Positions 41,064 to 49,904 of a stretch of 64,000 bases of DNA are shown one piece after another. The notes beneath the pieces are model-generated. The model saw nothing but the letters and a program-made list of their open reading frames with translations, had not been told where the DNA came from and ran no database searches. How positions within the stretch are numbered: position 1 is the first letter of the stretch; every line of letters begins with the position of its first letter. Made by a program: the position numbers and the translations under genes. The DNA comes from Goekera deserti (GTDB lineage Bacteria; Actinomycetota; Actinomycetes; Mycobacteriales; Geodermatophilaceae), in NCBI RefSeq assembly GCF_010685995.1, contig NZ_JAAGWK010000010.1:248001-312000 (forward strand). Reading direction: 5' to 3'.

Positions 41064-42638
41064 CTAGGCGGTGCCCAGTGTGGCGGTGACCGTGCGGGAG
41101 GCGCCGCCGCGGACCAGCTCGACCTCGATCTGCTCACCGGGGTCCTGCGCGTCGACGGCGACGGCGAGCTCCTCGGAGCTGCCGATCCGGGTGTCACCGA
41201 CCCTGATGATCACGTCCTGCTCGTCGATGCCGGCCTGCTCGCCGGGGCCACCGGGGTCGACGTTGAGCACCAGGGCGCCGTCCCGGGTGCCGTCGGTGAC
41301 CGACCGGGTGCTGACGCCGAGGCTGGCGTGCACCGCCTCGCCGGTGGTGATCAGCTGCTCGGAGATGTCGCGGACGGTGTCGATGGGGATGGCGAAGCCG
41401 AGGCCGATGGAGCCGCCGGTGGTGCCGTTGCCGCCGAGGGAGGCGATGGCCGTGTTGATGCCGATCACCGCCCCGGTGGCGTCGACCAGCGCGCCGCCGC
41501 TGTTGCCCGGGTTGATCGGGGCGTCGGTCTGCACCGCGCTGATCACCGCGTTGGTGTCGCTGCCCTCACCGGACAGCCGCACCGGCCGGTCCAGGGCGCT
41601 GACGATGCCGCTGGTCACGGTGCCGGCCAGCCCCAGCGGGGAGCCGATGGCCACCACCGGGTCACCGACGACGACGCTGTCCGACGTGCCCAGGGTGGCG
41701 GCCAGCAGCTGCGGCTTCTCCACCTTGATCACGGCGATGTCGCTGGCCGGGTCACGGCCGACGATGCGCGCGGCCGACCCGCTGCCGTCGTTGAAGACCG
41801 CCCGGATCTCGGCTCCCTCGACGTCGGCGGCCCCGGAGATGACGTGGTTGTTGGTGACGATGTAGCCGTTCTCGGCGTCGATCACCACGCCGGAGCCGGT
41901 GGCGCCGGCCTCCCCGACCCGCACCTCCACGGACACCACCGCGGGGCTGACCCGGCCGGCGATGTCGGAGACGGAGCCGGGCTCGCGGGTGATGCCCTCC
42001 GACGTCTGGGACAGCTGGGCGTCCGGGCTGAGCAGTGGCTCCTCGTCGGCCGTGCGGGTGAGCAGCCAGCCGGCGCTGCCACCGACCGCACCGGAGAACA
42101 GCATCACCAGCACGGTGAGGATCGACAGCGGGATCGACAGCTGCCGCACCCGCAGCCGGGTGCGTCCCCGGGCGTCGGTGACCAGCGGCCCGGGCTGCTC
42201 GTCCTCGTCGGGGTACTCGGCCGGGGCGCCCAGCGAGGCGGGTGCGTAGGGGTCGCGCCACGGGTCGGCGGCGGCGTCCGGCTTCCACCAGGGCGCGCTG
42301 GCGGTGCGCCGGCGGGGGGCGCGGCCACCGGGTGGGTCGCCCAGGCCGCGCTCACCCGGCCGGCCAGGGGCGAAGGCGCGCAGCACCGCCTCCGGGGGCG
42401 GCGGCGGTGCGGCGGGACGGGGCAGGCCACCGGGCCGGTCACCGGCGAACGAGCCCCGCACGCGCTCGGGCCGGCCGAAGGCTGTCTGCTGCCCGGGCGC
42501 GGGAGGCAGCGGGGGGCGCGGCGGGGCGGGGCGGCGCTCGGGCGGCAGGTCGAAGGAGCCGCGCGCACCGCTGGGGCGGGCGTACTCCTGCTCGGCACCG
42601 GACGGAGCGGTGGCGCCGGGGCGGGTCGGGTCGGTCAC
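41064..42638 (-). CDS. htrA: HtrA-like membrane serine protease with PDZ domain
   Basis: 524 residues. A long Pro/Arg-rich cytoplasmic N-terminus (about 1-165), one membrane helix (LSIPLSILTVLVMLFSGAVG), a trypsin-like domain with His in VTNNHVISG, Asp in PASDIAVIKV and Ser in NPGNSGGALV, and a C-terminal PDZ domain (ALVLNVDPGGPGEQAGI). It degrades misfolded envelope proteins. The neighbourhood sigE-rseA-htrA is the classic envelope-stress unit. Start GTG 42638 chosen as the start of the conserved MTDP-like leader; a longer frame exists upstream. Confidence 0.93.
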   Translation of the reverse strand: MTDPTRPGATAPSGAEQEYARPSGARGSFDLPPERRPAPPRPPLPPAPGQQTAFGRPERVRGSFAGDRPGGLPRPAAPPPPPEAVLRAFAPGRPGERGLGDPPGGRAPRRRTASAPWWKPDAAADPWRDPYAPASLGAPAEYPDEDEQPGPLVTDARGRTRLRVRQLSIPLSILTVLVMLFSGAVGGSAGWLLTRTADEEPLLSPDAQLSQTSEGITREPGSVSDIAGRVSPAVVSVEVRVGEAGATGSGVVIDAENGYIVTNNHVISGAADVEGAEIRAVFNDGSGSAARIVGRDPASDIAVIKVEKPQLLAATLGTSDSVVVGDPVVAIGSPLGLAGTVTSGIVSALDRPVRLSGEGSDTNAVISAVQTDAPINPGNSGGALVDATGAVIGINTAIASLGGNGTTGGSIGLGFAIPIDTVRDISEQLITTGEAVHASLGVSTRSVTDGTRDGALVLNVDPGGPGEQAGIDEQDVIIRVGDTRIGSSEELAVAVDAQDPGEQIEVELVRGGASRTVTATLGTA

Positions 42639-42703
42639 CGGTCGAGTCTCCCCGGCGGGTGGGTCCTGCGCTCGTCCCGTGCCCTGGTGGTCCGCCCGCT
42701 CGC

Positions 42704-43261
42704 TCAGGGTGTGCCGCCTGCCGGCGACCGGGTGACGGTGATCGTGCGCACGACCGGCGGCACGACCTCGGTGCGGTCGGTGGAGGCGCCCGGGCCGGCC
42801 ACGGAGACCGGCGGGTCCCACGGCACGCCGGTGGGCAGGTTGGCGGCGAGCGCGGCCACCCCGATGCCCACGCCGGTCACGACCCCGATCATGCTGCGCC
42901 GGAACCAGCGGGCGTGACCGGGCTGCGGCTCGGGCGCGCTGGCGGTCAGCGGCAGCGACCAGGAGGAGCCGCCGGCGGAGGCGGTGAGCGCGCTGCCGTC
43001 GGTGGACAGCACCGACGGGCTGCCGCCGACGTCGGCGGTGAACGGGATGTCCCGCAGCCGGGACAGCAGGTCGGTCGGGACGGCGACGTCCCGGGTGTCC
43101 AGCAGGGCGCTCTTGGCCTCCCGCTGCGCCTGCACCGCCATCCGGCACTGCGCGCACCCGCTCAGGTGCCGCGCCGCCCGGCCGGCCGCGCCGCAGCTGA
43201 GCTCGCCGTCGACCAGGGCGGCGACGGCGTCCTGGGACAGGTGGGTGACCGGGAGGCTCAT
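42704..43261 (-). CDS. rseA: Anti-sigma factor RseA-like with zinc-binding N-terminus
   Basis: 185 residues. N-terminal zf-HC2 type anti-sigma domain: [19 protein letters not shown], with the H-x3-C-x2-C zinc motif, which binds the sigma factor. One hydrophobic helix ([19 protein letters not shown]) near residue 130 would make it a membrane anchor. ATG 43261 overlaps the sigE stop by 4 bp, so the two are made in a fixed ratio. By analogy with M. tuberculosis RseA, release of SigE under stress is expected. Confidence 0.9.
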   Translation of the reverse strand: MSLPVTHLSQDAVAALVDGELSCGAAGRAARHLSGCAQCRMAVQAQREAKSALLDTRDVAVPTDLLSRLRDIPFTADVGGSPSVLSTDGSALTASAGGSSWSLPLTASAPEPQPGHARWFRRSMIGVVTGVGIGVAALAANLPTGVPWDPPVSVAGPGASTDRTEVVPPVVRTITVTRSPAGGTP

Positions 43262-43911
43262 GCCGGCTCGACCACGGCCGGGCCCGGCACGCGGCGCGGG
43301 TCGAGGTGGGCGAGGGCCTCGCGCAGCTGCACGCGGCCGCGGTGGATGCGGCTGCGCACGGTGCCGAGCTTGATGCCCAGGGTCGCGGAGATCTCCTCGT
43401 AGGTGAGGCCCTCGATGTCGCAGAGCACGACGGCGACGCGGAACTCCGGGCTCAGCGCGTCCAGCGCGGCCTGCACCTGCGGGTCCAGGTGGGTGTCGCT
43501 GTAGACCTGCTCGGGGCTCGGCGAGCTGCCGGGCAGCCGCTCGGTGTCCTCGGGCAGGGCGTCGAAGCGGATCCGCTGGCGCCGCCGGACCATGTCCAGG
43601 AACAGGTTCGTGGTGATCCGGTGCAGCCAGCCCTCGAAGGTGCCGGGCGAGAAGTCGGCCAGGGAGCGGAACACCCGGACGAAGGTGTCCTGGGTGAGGT
43701 CCTCGGCGTCCTGCGCGTTGCCGGAGAGCCGGTAGGCCAGCCGGTAGACGCGGGCCGAGTGCTCGCGCACGACCTGCTCCCAGCTGGGAGCGACCCAGCC
43801 GTCGACGCCGTCGGTCACCGCGCCGGCGACGCGGGTGCCCGCGACCGGCTGGTCGGGGGACGGCGGTGCGGCCTGGCCGGTGGTCTCGGCAGGCACGGTC
43901 GGTTCGGGCAC
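43258..43911 (-). CDS. sigE: ECF sigma factor SigE
   Basis: 217 residues. Region 2 contains [31 protein letters not shown]; region 4 is [42 protein letters not shown] 50-residue N-terminal extension is like that of mycobacterial SigE. GTG 43911 is the likely start. An ECF-type promoter lies upstream at 44028-44002, consistent with positive autoregulation. The genes for anti-sigma factor and HtrA follow. Confidence 0.93.
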   Translation of the reverse strand: MPEPTVPAETTGQAAPPSPDQPVAGTRVAGAVTDGVDGWVAPSWEQVVREHSARVYRLAYRLSGNAQDAEDLTQDTFVRVFRSLADFSPGTFEGWLHRITTNLFLDMVRRRQRIRFDALPEDTERLPGSSPSPEQVYSDTHLDPQVQAALDALSPEFRVAVVLCDIEGLTYEEISATLGIKLGTVRSRIHRGRVQLREALAHLDPRRVPGPAVVEPA

Positions 43912-44001
43912 GGCACCAGGATCGCAGACGGCGGGGGCGGCGACCTCCCCACCGGGGGTGTCGGTGGACAGGGGGCCAGGGCTCAGGCGCACACCCGGTC
44001 C

Positions 44002-44028
44002 AACGGTCGGCGCGCCGGAACGTGTTCC
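44002..44028 (-). promoter_or_regulatory. ECF-type promoter of the sigE operon
   Basis: On the minus strand GGAAC (44028-44024) is followed after 18 nt by CGTT (44005-44002), the arrangement of SigE/SigH-type promoters of actinobacteria. Transcription from here would give a leader of about 85 nt to GTG 43911. A second GGAAC lies 6 bp further upstream. Confidence 0.65.
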
Positions 44029-44097
44029 CGTTCCCCGCCGACGCCCAGGCAACCCACAGGTCCGGCGCCCGCCGGACCTGCCCACTACCCTCTCCCG

Positions 44098-44781
44098 GTG
44101 ACCAGCGCCGGTGGACCGCCCCGCGCGACCCCGGCCGGGCCCGGCGCCGAGGTGCGGGCGGTGGCGGCCGCCTACGCCGACCGCTTCGCCACCGAGACCA
44201 CCGCGCAGCTCGCGGCCCGGCACCGCGCTGCCTCCCTCGGCGGGCGCGCCCTGGTCGAGCCGGCCGTGGGCGCGACCCTGGCGGTGCTGGCCGCCGGTGT
44301 GCAGGCCCGGTCGGTGGTGTCCATCGGCAGCGCCGGCGGGGTGAGCGGGCTGTGGCTGCTGCAGGGCATGCGTCCGGACGGCGTGCTCACCGCGCTGGAC
44401 GGCGACCCGGAGCAGCTGCGTTCGGCCCGCCGCGCGTTCAGCGAGGCCGGCATCCCGTCCGGCCGCACCCGGCTGATCTTCGGCACCCCCGCCGAGGTGC
44501 TGCCGCGGCTGTCGCCGGGCGCCTACGACCTGGTCACCTGCTGCGGCCCGCCCACCGAGTACCGCCCGCACCTGGCCGGGCTGCTCGGCCTGGTGCGCAC
44601 CGGGGGCGCGCTGGTGTGCCACGGGCTGCTGGCGGACGGGCTGATCGCCGACCGCTCGGCCCGCGACCCGGAGACGGTGGCCTGGCGGGACGTCACCCGC
44701 ACCCTGCGGGAGGACGACGACCTGCTCACCGCGGTGCTGCCGGTCGGCGCCGGCCTGCTGGTGGCGTCCCGCCGGGGCTGA
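44098..44781 (+). CDS. O-methyltransferase (Rv1220c-like)
   Basis: SAM-dependent O-methyltransferase of the catechol-type family, 227 residues. The SAM site is [18 protein letters not shown] (motif I, about 75-92) and the acidic ribose contact is [12 protein letters not shown]. The position divergent from sigE matches M. tuberculosis Rv1220c. GTG 44098 is leaderless: TACCCT (44086-44091) ends 6 nt before it. Substrate unknown. Confidence 0.88.
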   Translation: MTSAGGPPRATPAGPGAEVRAVAAAYADRFATETTAQLAARHRAASLGGRALVEPAVGATLAVLAAGVQARSVVSIGSAGGVSGLWLLQGMRPDGVLTALDGDPEQLRSARRAFSEAGIPSGRTRLIFGTPAEVLPRLSPGAYDLVTCCGPPTEYRPHLAGLLGLVRTGGALVCHGLLADGLIADRSARDPETVAWRDVTRTLREDDDLLTAVLPVGAGLLVASRRG

Positions 44782-44799
44782 CCGGTCACGGGGGCTTCC

Positions 44800-45369
44800 T
44801 CAGCCGGTGAACGGGTGCTCGGCGACCGGTTCCCACGGCCCGCCGAGGTAGCGCCACAGGCCCAGCCCGCGGGCCGGTACCCGCTCGGGCACGAAGCCGG
44901 CGGTGAGCTCGGCGTGCAGCGCGCGGGCCCGCGCCGGGGTCACCTTGTTCTGCACGGTGATGTGCGCACGGAGCCGCTGCGCGTCCTGCCGGGTGAGCCA
45001 GGGCGCCCAGCCGACGGCCAGCCCGTCCCGCAGCGCGGTCAGCTCGGGTGCCGCGAGGTCGTAGGCCACGCCCCGGCCGAGCATCCGCACCCCGGTCACG
45101 GCGACGTCGAAGGGCGCGCGGTCCGCCGCGGCCGCGAGATCGGCGTCCACGGCGGCCAGCTGTTCCCCCGGGAGCGCGTGGAACAGCGTCACGTGCGCGG
45201 CGAGTCGAAACACCCCTTCCCCTCCACCACTCGCACGCTCGCGGCGGGCCCCTGGAAGGGGCCTCACCGGGAAGTGCTGGGCCCGCAACCGGTCGAACCG
45301 CGCCTGCGCCTCCTCCTGGAGCAGCAGGGTCACCACCAGCGGGGCCGCGGCGTCGCCGCCCGGCGTCAC
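44800..45369 (-). CDS. 2H phosphoesterase (2'-5' RNA ligase family) with an in-frame insertion
   Basis: 189 residues with the two HxT motifs of 2H phosphoesterases, HVTLFHAL and HITVQNKV. The family hydrolyses cyclic or 2'-5' phosphodiesters of RNA or nucleotides. Between RPLP and the first HxT the protein carries an extra Arg/Gly-rich segment of about 18 residues ([17 protein letters not shown]). Its DNA contains a palindromic hairpin (45247-45263) and looks like a repeat-element insertion. GTG 45369 overlaps the glgC stop by 4 bp, so it is translated with glgC. What links it to glycogen synthesis is unknown. Confidence 0.82.
   Translation of the reverse strand: MTPGGDAAAPLVVTLLLQEEAQARFDRLRAQHFPVRPLPGARRERASGGGEGVFRLAAHVTLFHALPGEQLAAVDADLAAAADRAPFDVAVTGVRMLGRGVAYDLAAPELTALRDGLAVGWAPWLTRQDAQRLRAHITVQNKVTPARARALHAELTAGFVPERVPARGLGLWRYLGGPWEPVAEHPFTG
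45247..45263. repeat. Hairpin of a suspected REP-like insertion in the 2H phosphoesterase gene
   Basis: GGCCCCT (45247-45253) and AGGGGCC (45257-45263) form a perfect 7-bp stem with a 3-nt loop. It is followed on the minus strand by GCCGCGAGCGTGCGAGTGG and a polypurine run. The block falls exactly where the protein has extra residues, which suggests an inserted palindromic element. Confidence 0.45.
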
Positions 45370-46586
45370 ACGATGGCCCGGGCGCCCTTGCCGAGCACGG
45401 TGATCCCGCCGGCGCTGACGTGGTAGCGCTCGCGGTCGGCGGCCTCGTCGACCCCGATCCGTGCCCACGGCGGCACGACGACGTTCTTGTCCAGGATGGC
45501 CCGGCGCACCACGGCGCCCTCGCCGATCTGCACGCCGTCCATCAGCACGCTGTCCTCGACGCGGGAGCTGCGGTCCATCCGCACGCCCGGGGAGAGCACG
45601 GACCCCAGCACGGAGCCACCGCCGAGGATCACCCCGGCGCTGACCATGGACTCCTCGGCGCGGCCACCGAGCACGAACTTGGCCGGCGGGAACTGCGGCG
45701 GCAGCGTGTAGATCGGCCACTTGTCGTTGTACATGTTGAACACCGGCGTCACGGACACGAGGTCCATGTGGGCGTCGTAGTAGGAGTCGATGGTCCCGAC
45801 GTCGCGCCAGTAGCCGTGGTCCCGCTCGGTGGAGCCGGGGATGACGTTGGTGGAGAAGTCGTAGACGTAGGCGTCGCCGGTGGACACCAGCATCGGCATG
45901 ATCGAGCCGCCCATGTCGTGCACGGAGTCCTCGTCCTCGGCGTCCGCGCGCAGGGCCTCGAGCAGGGCGTCGGTGCTGAAGCAGTAGTTGCCCATCGACA
46001 CGAAGCTCTCGTCCGGGGAGTCCGGCAGCCCGGGCGGGTCGGCCGGCTTCTCCAGGAACGCCCGGATCTTCTTGTCCTCGCCGGCGTCGATCACGCCGAA
46101 CTCGGTGGCGTCCGCTCGCGGCACCCGCAGCGCGGCGATGGTGACGCCGGCACCGCTGGCCACGTGCTGCTCGATCATCTGCGCCGGGTCCATCCGGTAC
46201 ACGTTGTCGGCGCCGAACACCACGACGATGTCGGGCCGGTCGTCGTAGATCAGGTTGAGGCTCTGGTAGATCGCGTCGGCGCTGCCGGTGAACCAGCGCG
46301 GGCCCAGGCGCTGCTGGGCGGGGACCGGGGTGACGTAGCTGCCCAGCAGGCTGGACATCCGCCACGTGGTGGTGATGTGCCGGTCGAGGCTGTGGCTCTT
46401 GTACTGCGTGAGCACCGCGATCCGCCGGATGTCGGCGTTGACCAGGTTGGACAGGACGAAGTCGACCAGCCGGTAGTTGCCCCCGAAGGGAACCGCCGGC
46501 TTGGCCCGGTCCTGGGTGAGGGGCGACAGGCGCTTGCCCTCGCCACCGGCGAGCACGATTCCGAGTACCCGAGGACCACCGCGCAT
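45366..46586 (-). CDS. glgC: Glucose-1-phosphate adenylyltransferase
   Basis: 406 residues. Makes ADP-glucose from glucose 1-phosphate and ATP for glycogen or trehalose synthesis. Nucleotidyltransferase signature [20 protein letters not shown] near residue 10, [11 protein letters not shown], and [18 protein letters not shown]; the C-terminal left-handed helix domain is complete. ATG 46586 is leaderless: TAGGTT (minus strand, 46598-46593) lies 6 nt upstream. It is divergent from glgA with 78 bp between the starts. Confidence 0.96.
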   Translation of the reverse strand: MRGGPRVLGIVLAGGEGKRLSPLTQDRAKPAVPFGGNYRLVDFVLSNLVNADIRRIAVLTQYKSHSLDRHITTTWRMSSLLGSYVTPVPAQQRLGPRWFTGSADAIYQSLNLIYDDRPDIVVVFGADNVYRMDPAQMIEQHVASGAGVTIAALRVPRADATEFGVIDAGEDKKIRAFLEKPADPPGLPDSPDESFVSMGNYCFSTDALLEALRADAEDEDSVHDMGGSIMPMLVSTGDAYVYDFSTNVIPGSTERDHGYWRDVGTIDSYYDAHMDLVSVTPVFNMYNDKWPIYTLPPQFPPAKFVLGGRAEESMVSAGVILGGGSVLGSVLSPGVRMDRSSRVEDSVLMDGVQIGEGAVVRRAILDKNVVVPPWARIGVDEAADRERYHVSAGGITVLGKGARAIV

Positions 46587-46651
46587 GGGGCGAACCTAAC
46601 CGGATCATGGCCGCAGCGCGATCTCGCCCGGCTGGCACCACCCGTTCGCCC

Positions 46652-46657
46652 TAGGGT
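46652..46657 (+). promoter_or_regulatory. -10 element of glgA in the short glgC-glgA divergent region
   Basis: TAGGGT ends 7 nt before GTG 46665, with no Shine-Dalgarno site. Its opposite number TAGGTT for glgC lies at 46598-46593. The two leaderless promoters are therefore only about 54 bp apart, back to back. Confidence 0.6.
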
Positions 46658-46664
46658 GACGGAC

Positions 46665-47837
46665 GTGCGCGTCGGAGTGATCACCAGGGAATGGCCGCCG
46701 GACGTCTACGGCGGGGCAGGTGTGCACGTGGAGCACCTGGTCGCGGCGCTGCGACAGCTGGAGGGCGGCCCGGACGTCGACGTGCACTGCTTCGGCGGTG
46801 CCCGGGACGACGCCACCGGTCACGCCGTCCCGCCGGGCCTGACCGGTGCGAACGGTGCGCTGCAGGCGGTCGGGGTGGACGTGGAGATGGCCGCGGCCCT
46901 GGCCGGTGCCGACGTGGCGCACTCGCACACCTGGTACGCCAACCTCGCCGGGCAGCTGGCCTCGCTGGTGCACGGCGTCCCGCACGTGGTCACCGCGCAC
47001 TCGCTGGAACCGCGGCGGCCGTGGAAGGCCGACCAGCTCGGCGGCGGCTACCGGCTGTCCTCCTGGGTGGAGCGCACTGCCTACCTGGCCGCGGACGCCG
47101 TCATCGCGGTCAGCAACGGCATGCGCACCGACGTGCTGGACGCCTACCCCGACCTGGACCCGGCGAAGGTGCACGTGGTGGTCAACGGCGTCGACGCGGA
47201 GGCCTACCACCCGGTCGACGACCCGGACGTCGTCCGCTCGATGGGCGTGGACCCGGACCGGCCCTACGCGCTGTTCGTCGGCCGGATCACCCGGCAGAAG
47301 GGGCTGACCCACCTGCTGGCCGCTGCCGAGCAGCTGCCGCCGGACGCCGCCCTCGTGCTCTGCGCCGGCGCCCCGGACACGCCGGCGGAGCGCCAGCAGG
47401 TGGCCGACGCCGTCGAGACGCTGCAGGCCCGCCGCAGCGGGGTGGTGTGGATCGAGCAGATGGTGCCGCGGGAGAAGCTGGTGCCGCTGATCACCCGGGC
47501 GACCGTGTTCGTGGTGCCGTCGGTGTACGAGCCGCTGGGCATCGTGAACCTGGAGGCCGCGGCCTGTGGCACCGCGGTGGTCGCCAGCGACGTGGGCGGC
47601 ATCCCCGAGGTGGTCGCGGACGGGCGCACCGGCCTGCTGGTGCACCACGACCCCGACGACCCGGTCGCCTTCCAGGCCGGCCTGGCCGAGGGGATGTCCG
47701 AGCTGCTCGCCGACCCGGCCCGGGCTGCCGCCATGGGTGCGGCCGGGCGGGAGCGGGTGCTCGCCGAGTTCGGCTGGCCGGCCGTCGCGCGGGCGACCAT
47801 GGACGTCTACGCGAGCGTGCTGGCCGCGCGCGCCTGA
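46665..47837 (+). CDS. glgA: GT4-type glycogen synthase (GlgA/GlgM of actinobacteria)
   Basis: 390 residues with the GT-B fold. N-terminal REWPPDVYGGAGVHVEHLV, middle VAHSHTWYANLAG and AVSNGMRTDVLDAYP, and the C-terminal donor site ALFVGRITRQKGLTHLL, SVYEPLGIVNLEAAACGTAVV. In M. tuberculosis the homologue (Rv1212c, GlgM) uses ADP-glucose to make maltose 1-phosphate or extends alpha-glucan. The shared divergent promoter with glgC supports the role. Leaderless GTG start. Confidence 0.92.
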   Translation: MRVGVITREWPPDVYGGAGVHVEHLVAALRQLEGGPDVDVHCFGGARDDATGHAVPPGLTGANGALQAVGVDVEMAAALAGADVAHSHTWYANLAGQLASLVHGVPHVVTAHSLEPRRPWKADQLGGGYRLSSWVERTAYLAADAVIAVSNGMRTDVLDAYPDLDPAKVHVVVNGVDAEAYHPVDDPDVVRSMGVDPDRPYALFVGRITRQKGLTHLLAAAEQLPPDAALVLCAGAPDTPAERQQVADAVETLQARRSGVVWIEQMVPREKLVPLITRATVFVVPSVYEPLGIVNLEAAACGTAVVASDVGGIPEVVADGRTGLLVHHDPDDPVAFQAGLAEGMSELLADPARAAAMGAAGRERVLAEFGWPAVARATMDVYASVLAARA

Positions 47838-47842
47838 GCAGC

Positions 47843-48403
47843 ATGCTGTCAGCGGGGACCAGCCCGGTCGCCGGCGACCGCGCGTCCCGGCAGCGGCGCG
47901 CGGCGCGTTGCACCGGCCGAGCACTGGTGCGGCAGGTGCCCGCAGGGGTCTTCTTCGGCGTGTTCACCGCCCTCTTCGGCGACATCCCGTTCTCGTGGCT
48001 CGATGTGCTCCTTCGGGCGGTGCTGTTCATCCTCGTCACGACGGCGATCACGATCGGCCCGCATCTGTGGCGCACCCGGGACGTCCCGGCGGGCGTGAGC
48101 ATCTCCCCGCGTCAAGAGCGGACCGTGCTGGTCGACCGAGACCCCGAGTTGGCTGACCGCATCGTCGGGGTGCTGGAGTCGCTGCCCGCCGAGGTCACGT
48201 CGGCCGACCCCGTGTCCAGGAGCTTCGTGGCCAGGACCGCCGGGCGCTGGGGCACCCGCGAGGAGGTCGCGGTGACGCTCGTGGCCGGACCGGACGACCG
48301 GTGGACCGCCCGGGTGACGAGCACACCGCACTGGCCGGTCGATGCCGACGGAGGCCGCGGGTACCGCAGCGTCACCGCGGTCGCCGAGCACCTGCGGGAC
48401 TGA
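47843..48403 (+). CDS. Hypothetical membrane protein, tandem paralogue A
   Basis: 186 residues. Two hydrophobic stretches (VPAGVFFGVFTALFGDIPF and LLRAVLFILVTTAITIGP) precede a soluble domain of about 90 residues (PELADRIVGVLESLPAEVTS onward, ending TAVAEHLRD). The soluble domain is clearly related to that of the next gene: both have (D)RIVxVLxxLPAEVT and (A/I)ARVTSTP. Starts 5 bp after the glgA stop, without a clear ribosome site. Function unknown. Confidence 0.65.
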   Translation: MLSAGTSPVAGDRASRQRRAARCTGRALVRQVPAGVFFGVFTALFGDIPFSWLDVLLRAVLFILVTTAITIGPHLWRTRDVPAGVSISPRQERTVLVDRDPELADRIVGVLESLPAEVTSADPVSRSFVARTAGRWGTREEVAVTLVAGPDDRWTARVTSTPHWPVDADGGRGYRSVTAVAEHLRD

Positions 48404-48443
48404 CCGGGTCGACGGCACCGGCTGCGGCGCCGAGGATGGACGC

Positions 48444-48962
48444 GTGCACGCCCTCCGCGCCTCCCTGCTGGTCGTGGCTGTCGGCGGGCTGCTGTTCGGG
48501 CTGCTGACCGGTGTGGTCACCGGCGCGGCGTACGACTCCGCGCGGGTCGGCGTGGGCACCGGTGTCGGCGTCGGGCTGCTGTTCGGGCTGCTCTCCGGCG
48601 TCGCCGTGGGCGCCGGGATGCTCCTGCTGCGGCGCGGGGCGGCAGCCCGGGAGCAGCCGGTGCGGGCGCAGGAGGCCAGCGTCGCGGTCACCGCCCGCCC
48701 CGACCTGCCCGACCGGATCGTCGCCGTCCTGCGCGCGCTGCCCGCGGAGGTCACCGACGTGGACGTCGCGGCCGGCCGGTTCGCCGCGGTGACCGCCGCC
48801 GGGCGCCGCAGCTGGGGCAACGACGTCGTCGTCCAGCTGACCGGGCACCGGGACGCACCGATCGCCCGGGTGACCAGCACCCCGCGCGGCCCCGGCCGGC
48901 CCGCCGACCAGGACGCCGGCCTGGAGCAGGTGCACACGGTCGCCCAGCGGCTCGCCGGCTGA
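48444..48962 (+). CDS. Hypothetical membrane protein, tandem paralogue B
   Basis: 172 residues. Two helices (LLVVAVGGLLFGLLTGVVTG and VGVGLLFGLLSGVAVGAGML) precede the same C-terminal soluble domain as the preceding gene (PDLPDRIVAVLRALPAEVTD ... IARVTSTP). GTG 48444 has GAGGA 7 nt upstream. The pair looks like a tandem duplication that has since diverged strongly in the membrane part. Function unknown. Confidence 0.68.
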   Translation: MHALRASLLVVAVGGLLFGLLTGVVTGAAYDSARVGVGTGVGVGLLFGLLSGVAVGAGMLLLRRGAAAREQPVRAQEASVAVTARPDLPDRIVAVLRALPAEVTDVDVAAGRFAAVTAAGRRSWGNDVVVQLTGHRDAPIARVTSTPRGPGRPADQDAGLEQVHTVAQRLAG

Positions 48963-49044
48963 GGCTCGAGTGCGCGGTCGGGTCGGCGACACGGGCGGAC
49001 ACGCCGCCCGTGTCGACCCGGACCGCACGGTCGAGCCGCCGGGG

Positions 49045-49635
49045 TCAGAGGAGGGCGGTACCGATCAGGCCGTTGCGGGTGACCAGGGCGGCCAGCTCGG
49101 TCTCCGACAGCGAGCCGGTGCCCGCCGGGCGCACCGGCAGCACCATGTACCGGGACTCGGCGCTGGCGTCCCACACCGAGATCCGGACGTCGTCGGGCAG
49201 CGTCGTCCCGAACTCGGCGAGCACGCCGCGTGGGTCGCGCACCACGCGTGAGCGGTAGGCCTCGCTCTTGTACCAGCTCGGCGACGGGCCGAGCAGCGCG
49301 ATCGGGTAGCAGGAGCACAGCGTGCAGACCAGCACGTGGTGCTCGGTGGCGGAGTTGGCCACCACCTTCAGCCGCTGCTCCTGGATCCCACCGGCCATCG
49401 ACAGGCCCACCTCGGGCAGCGCCGCGTTGGCGTCGGCCAGCAGCCGGTCGCGGAAGCCGTCGTCCACCCAGGCCCGGGCCACGATGCGCGCCCCGTTGGC
49501 TGGGGAGCCGCCGGCCAGGAACTCCTCGATCCGCCGGTCGACCTCACCGGCGGCGATCACGCCCCGCTGCTCGAGCAGCGCCTCCACCCGGCGCACCCGC
49601 TCGCTGATCGCCGAGCTGCCGTGGTCGGAGCTCAT
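49045..49635 (-). CDS. Nitrile hydratase alpha-type subunit, cobalt type
   Basis: 196 residues, homologous to the metal-binding alpha subunit of nitrile hydratase and the gamma subunit of thiocyanate hydrolase. The metal site is VCTLCSCY: Cys104, Cys107 and Cys109, with Thr105, the residue typical of cobalt rather than iron enzymes. Cys oxidation is expected after assembly. YKSEAYRSRVVRDPRGVLAEFG and SRYMVLPVRPAGT are other family blocks. ATG 49635 overlaps the preceding stop by 4 bp. No activator gene (P14K, P44K type) is next to it. Whether it acts on nitriles, thiocyanate or another compound is not known. Confidence 0.92.
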   Translation of the reverse strand: MSSDHGSSAISERVRRVEALLEQRGVIAAGEVDRRIEEFLAGGSPANGARIVARAWVDDGFRDRLLADANAALPEVGLSMAGGIQEQRLKVVANSATEHHVLVCTLCSCYPIALLGPSPSWYKSEAYRSRVVRDPRGVLAEFGTTLPDDVRISVWDASAESRYMVLPVRPAGTGSLSETELAALVTRNGLIGTALL

Positions 49636-49904
49636 GACACCGCCTCCAGGTAGCTGTCCCACACCTCGACGGTGACCGCGTGGTCGCCCGTCCCGAAGAG
49701 CTCCGTCGCCTCGAAGCGCACGTGCCACACCGGCTCGGCCGCGCCCGGCAGGCCGCGCGCCCGGTCGTCGGCGAGCGGGTGCACACCGGCCCGCTCGACG
49801 ACGGTGCCGAGGGCCCCGCGGGCGTAGCGCGGCAGCCGGGTGTGCCCAGCCGGGTCGACCGAGCGGGTCCGCACCCGGTCACCGGGCACGAAGCGGTCAG
49901 CCAC
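49632..49904 (-). CDS. Nitrile hydratase beta subunit, C-terminal half as a separate protein
   Basis: 90 residues corresponding to the SH3-like C-terminal domain of nitrile hydratase beta. It contains GDRVRTRSVDPAGHTRLPRYARGALGTVV; Arg23 in GHTR matches the second conserved active-site Arg that contacts oxidised Cys. WHVRFEATELFG is also typical. GTG 49904 overlaps the N-half gene by 8 bp. In thiocyanate hydrolase the two halves are likewise separate subunits. Confidence 0.9.
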   Translation of the reverse strand: MADRFVPGDRVRTRSVDPAGHTRLPRYARGALGTVVERAGVHPLADDRARGLPGAAEPVWHVRFEATELFGTGDHAVTVEVWDSYLEAVS

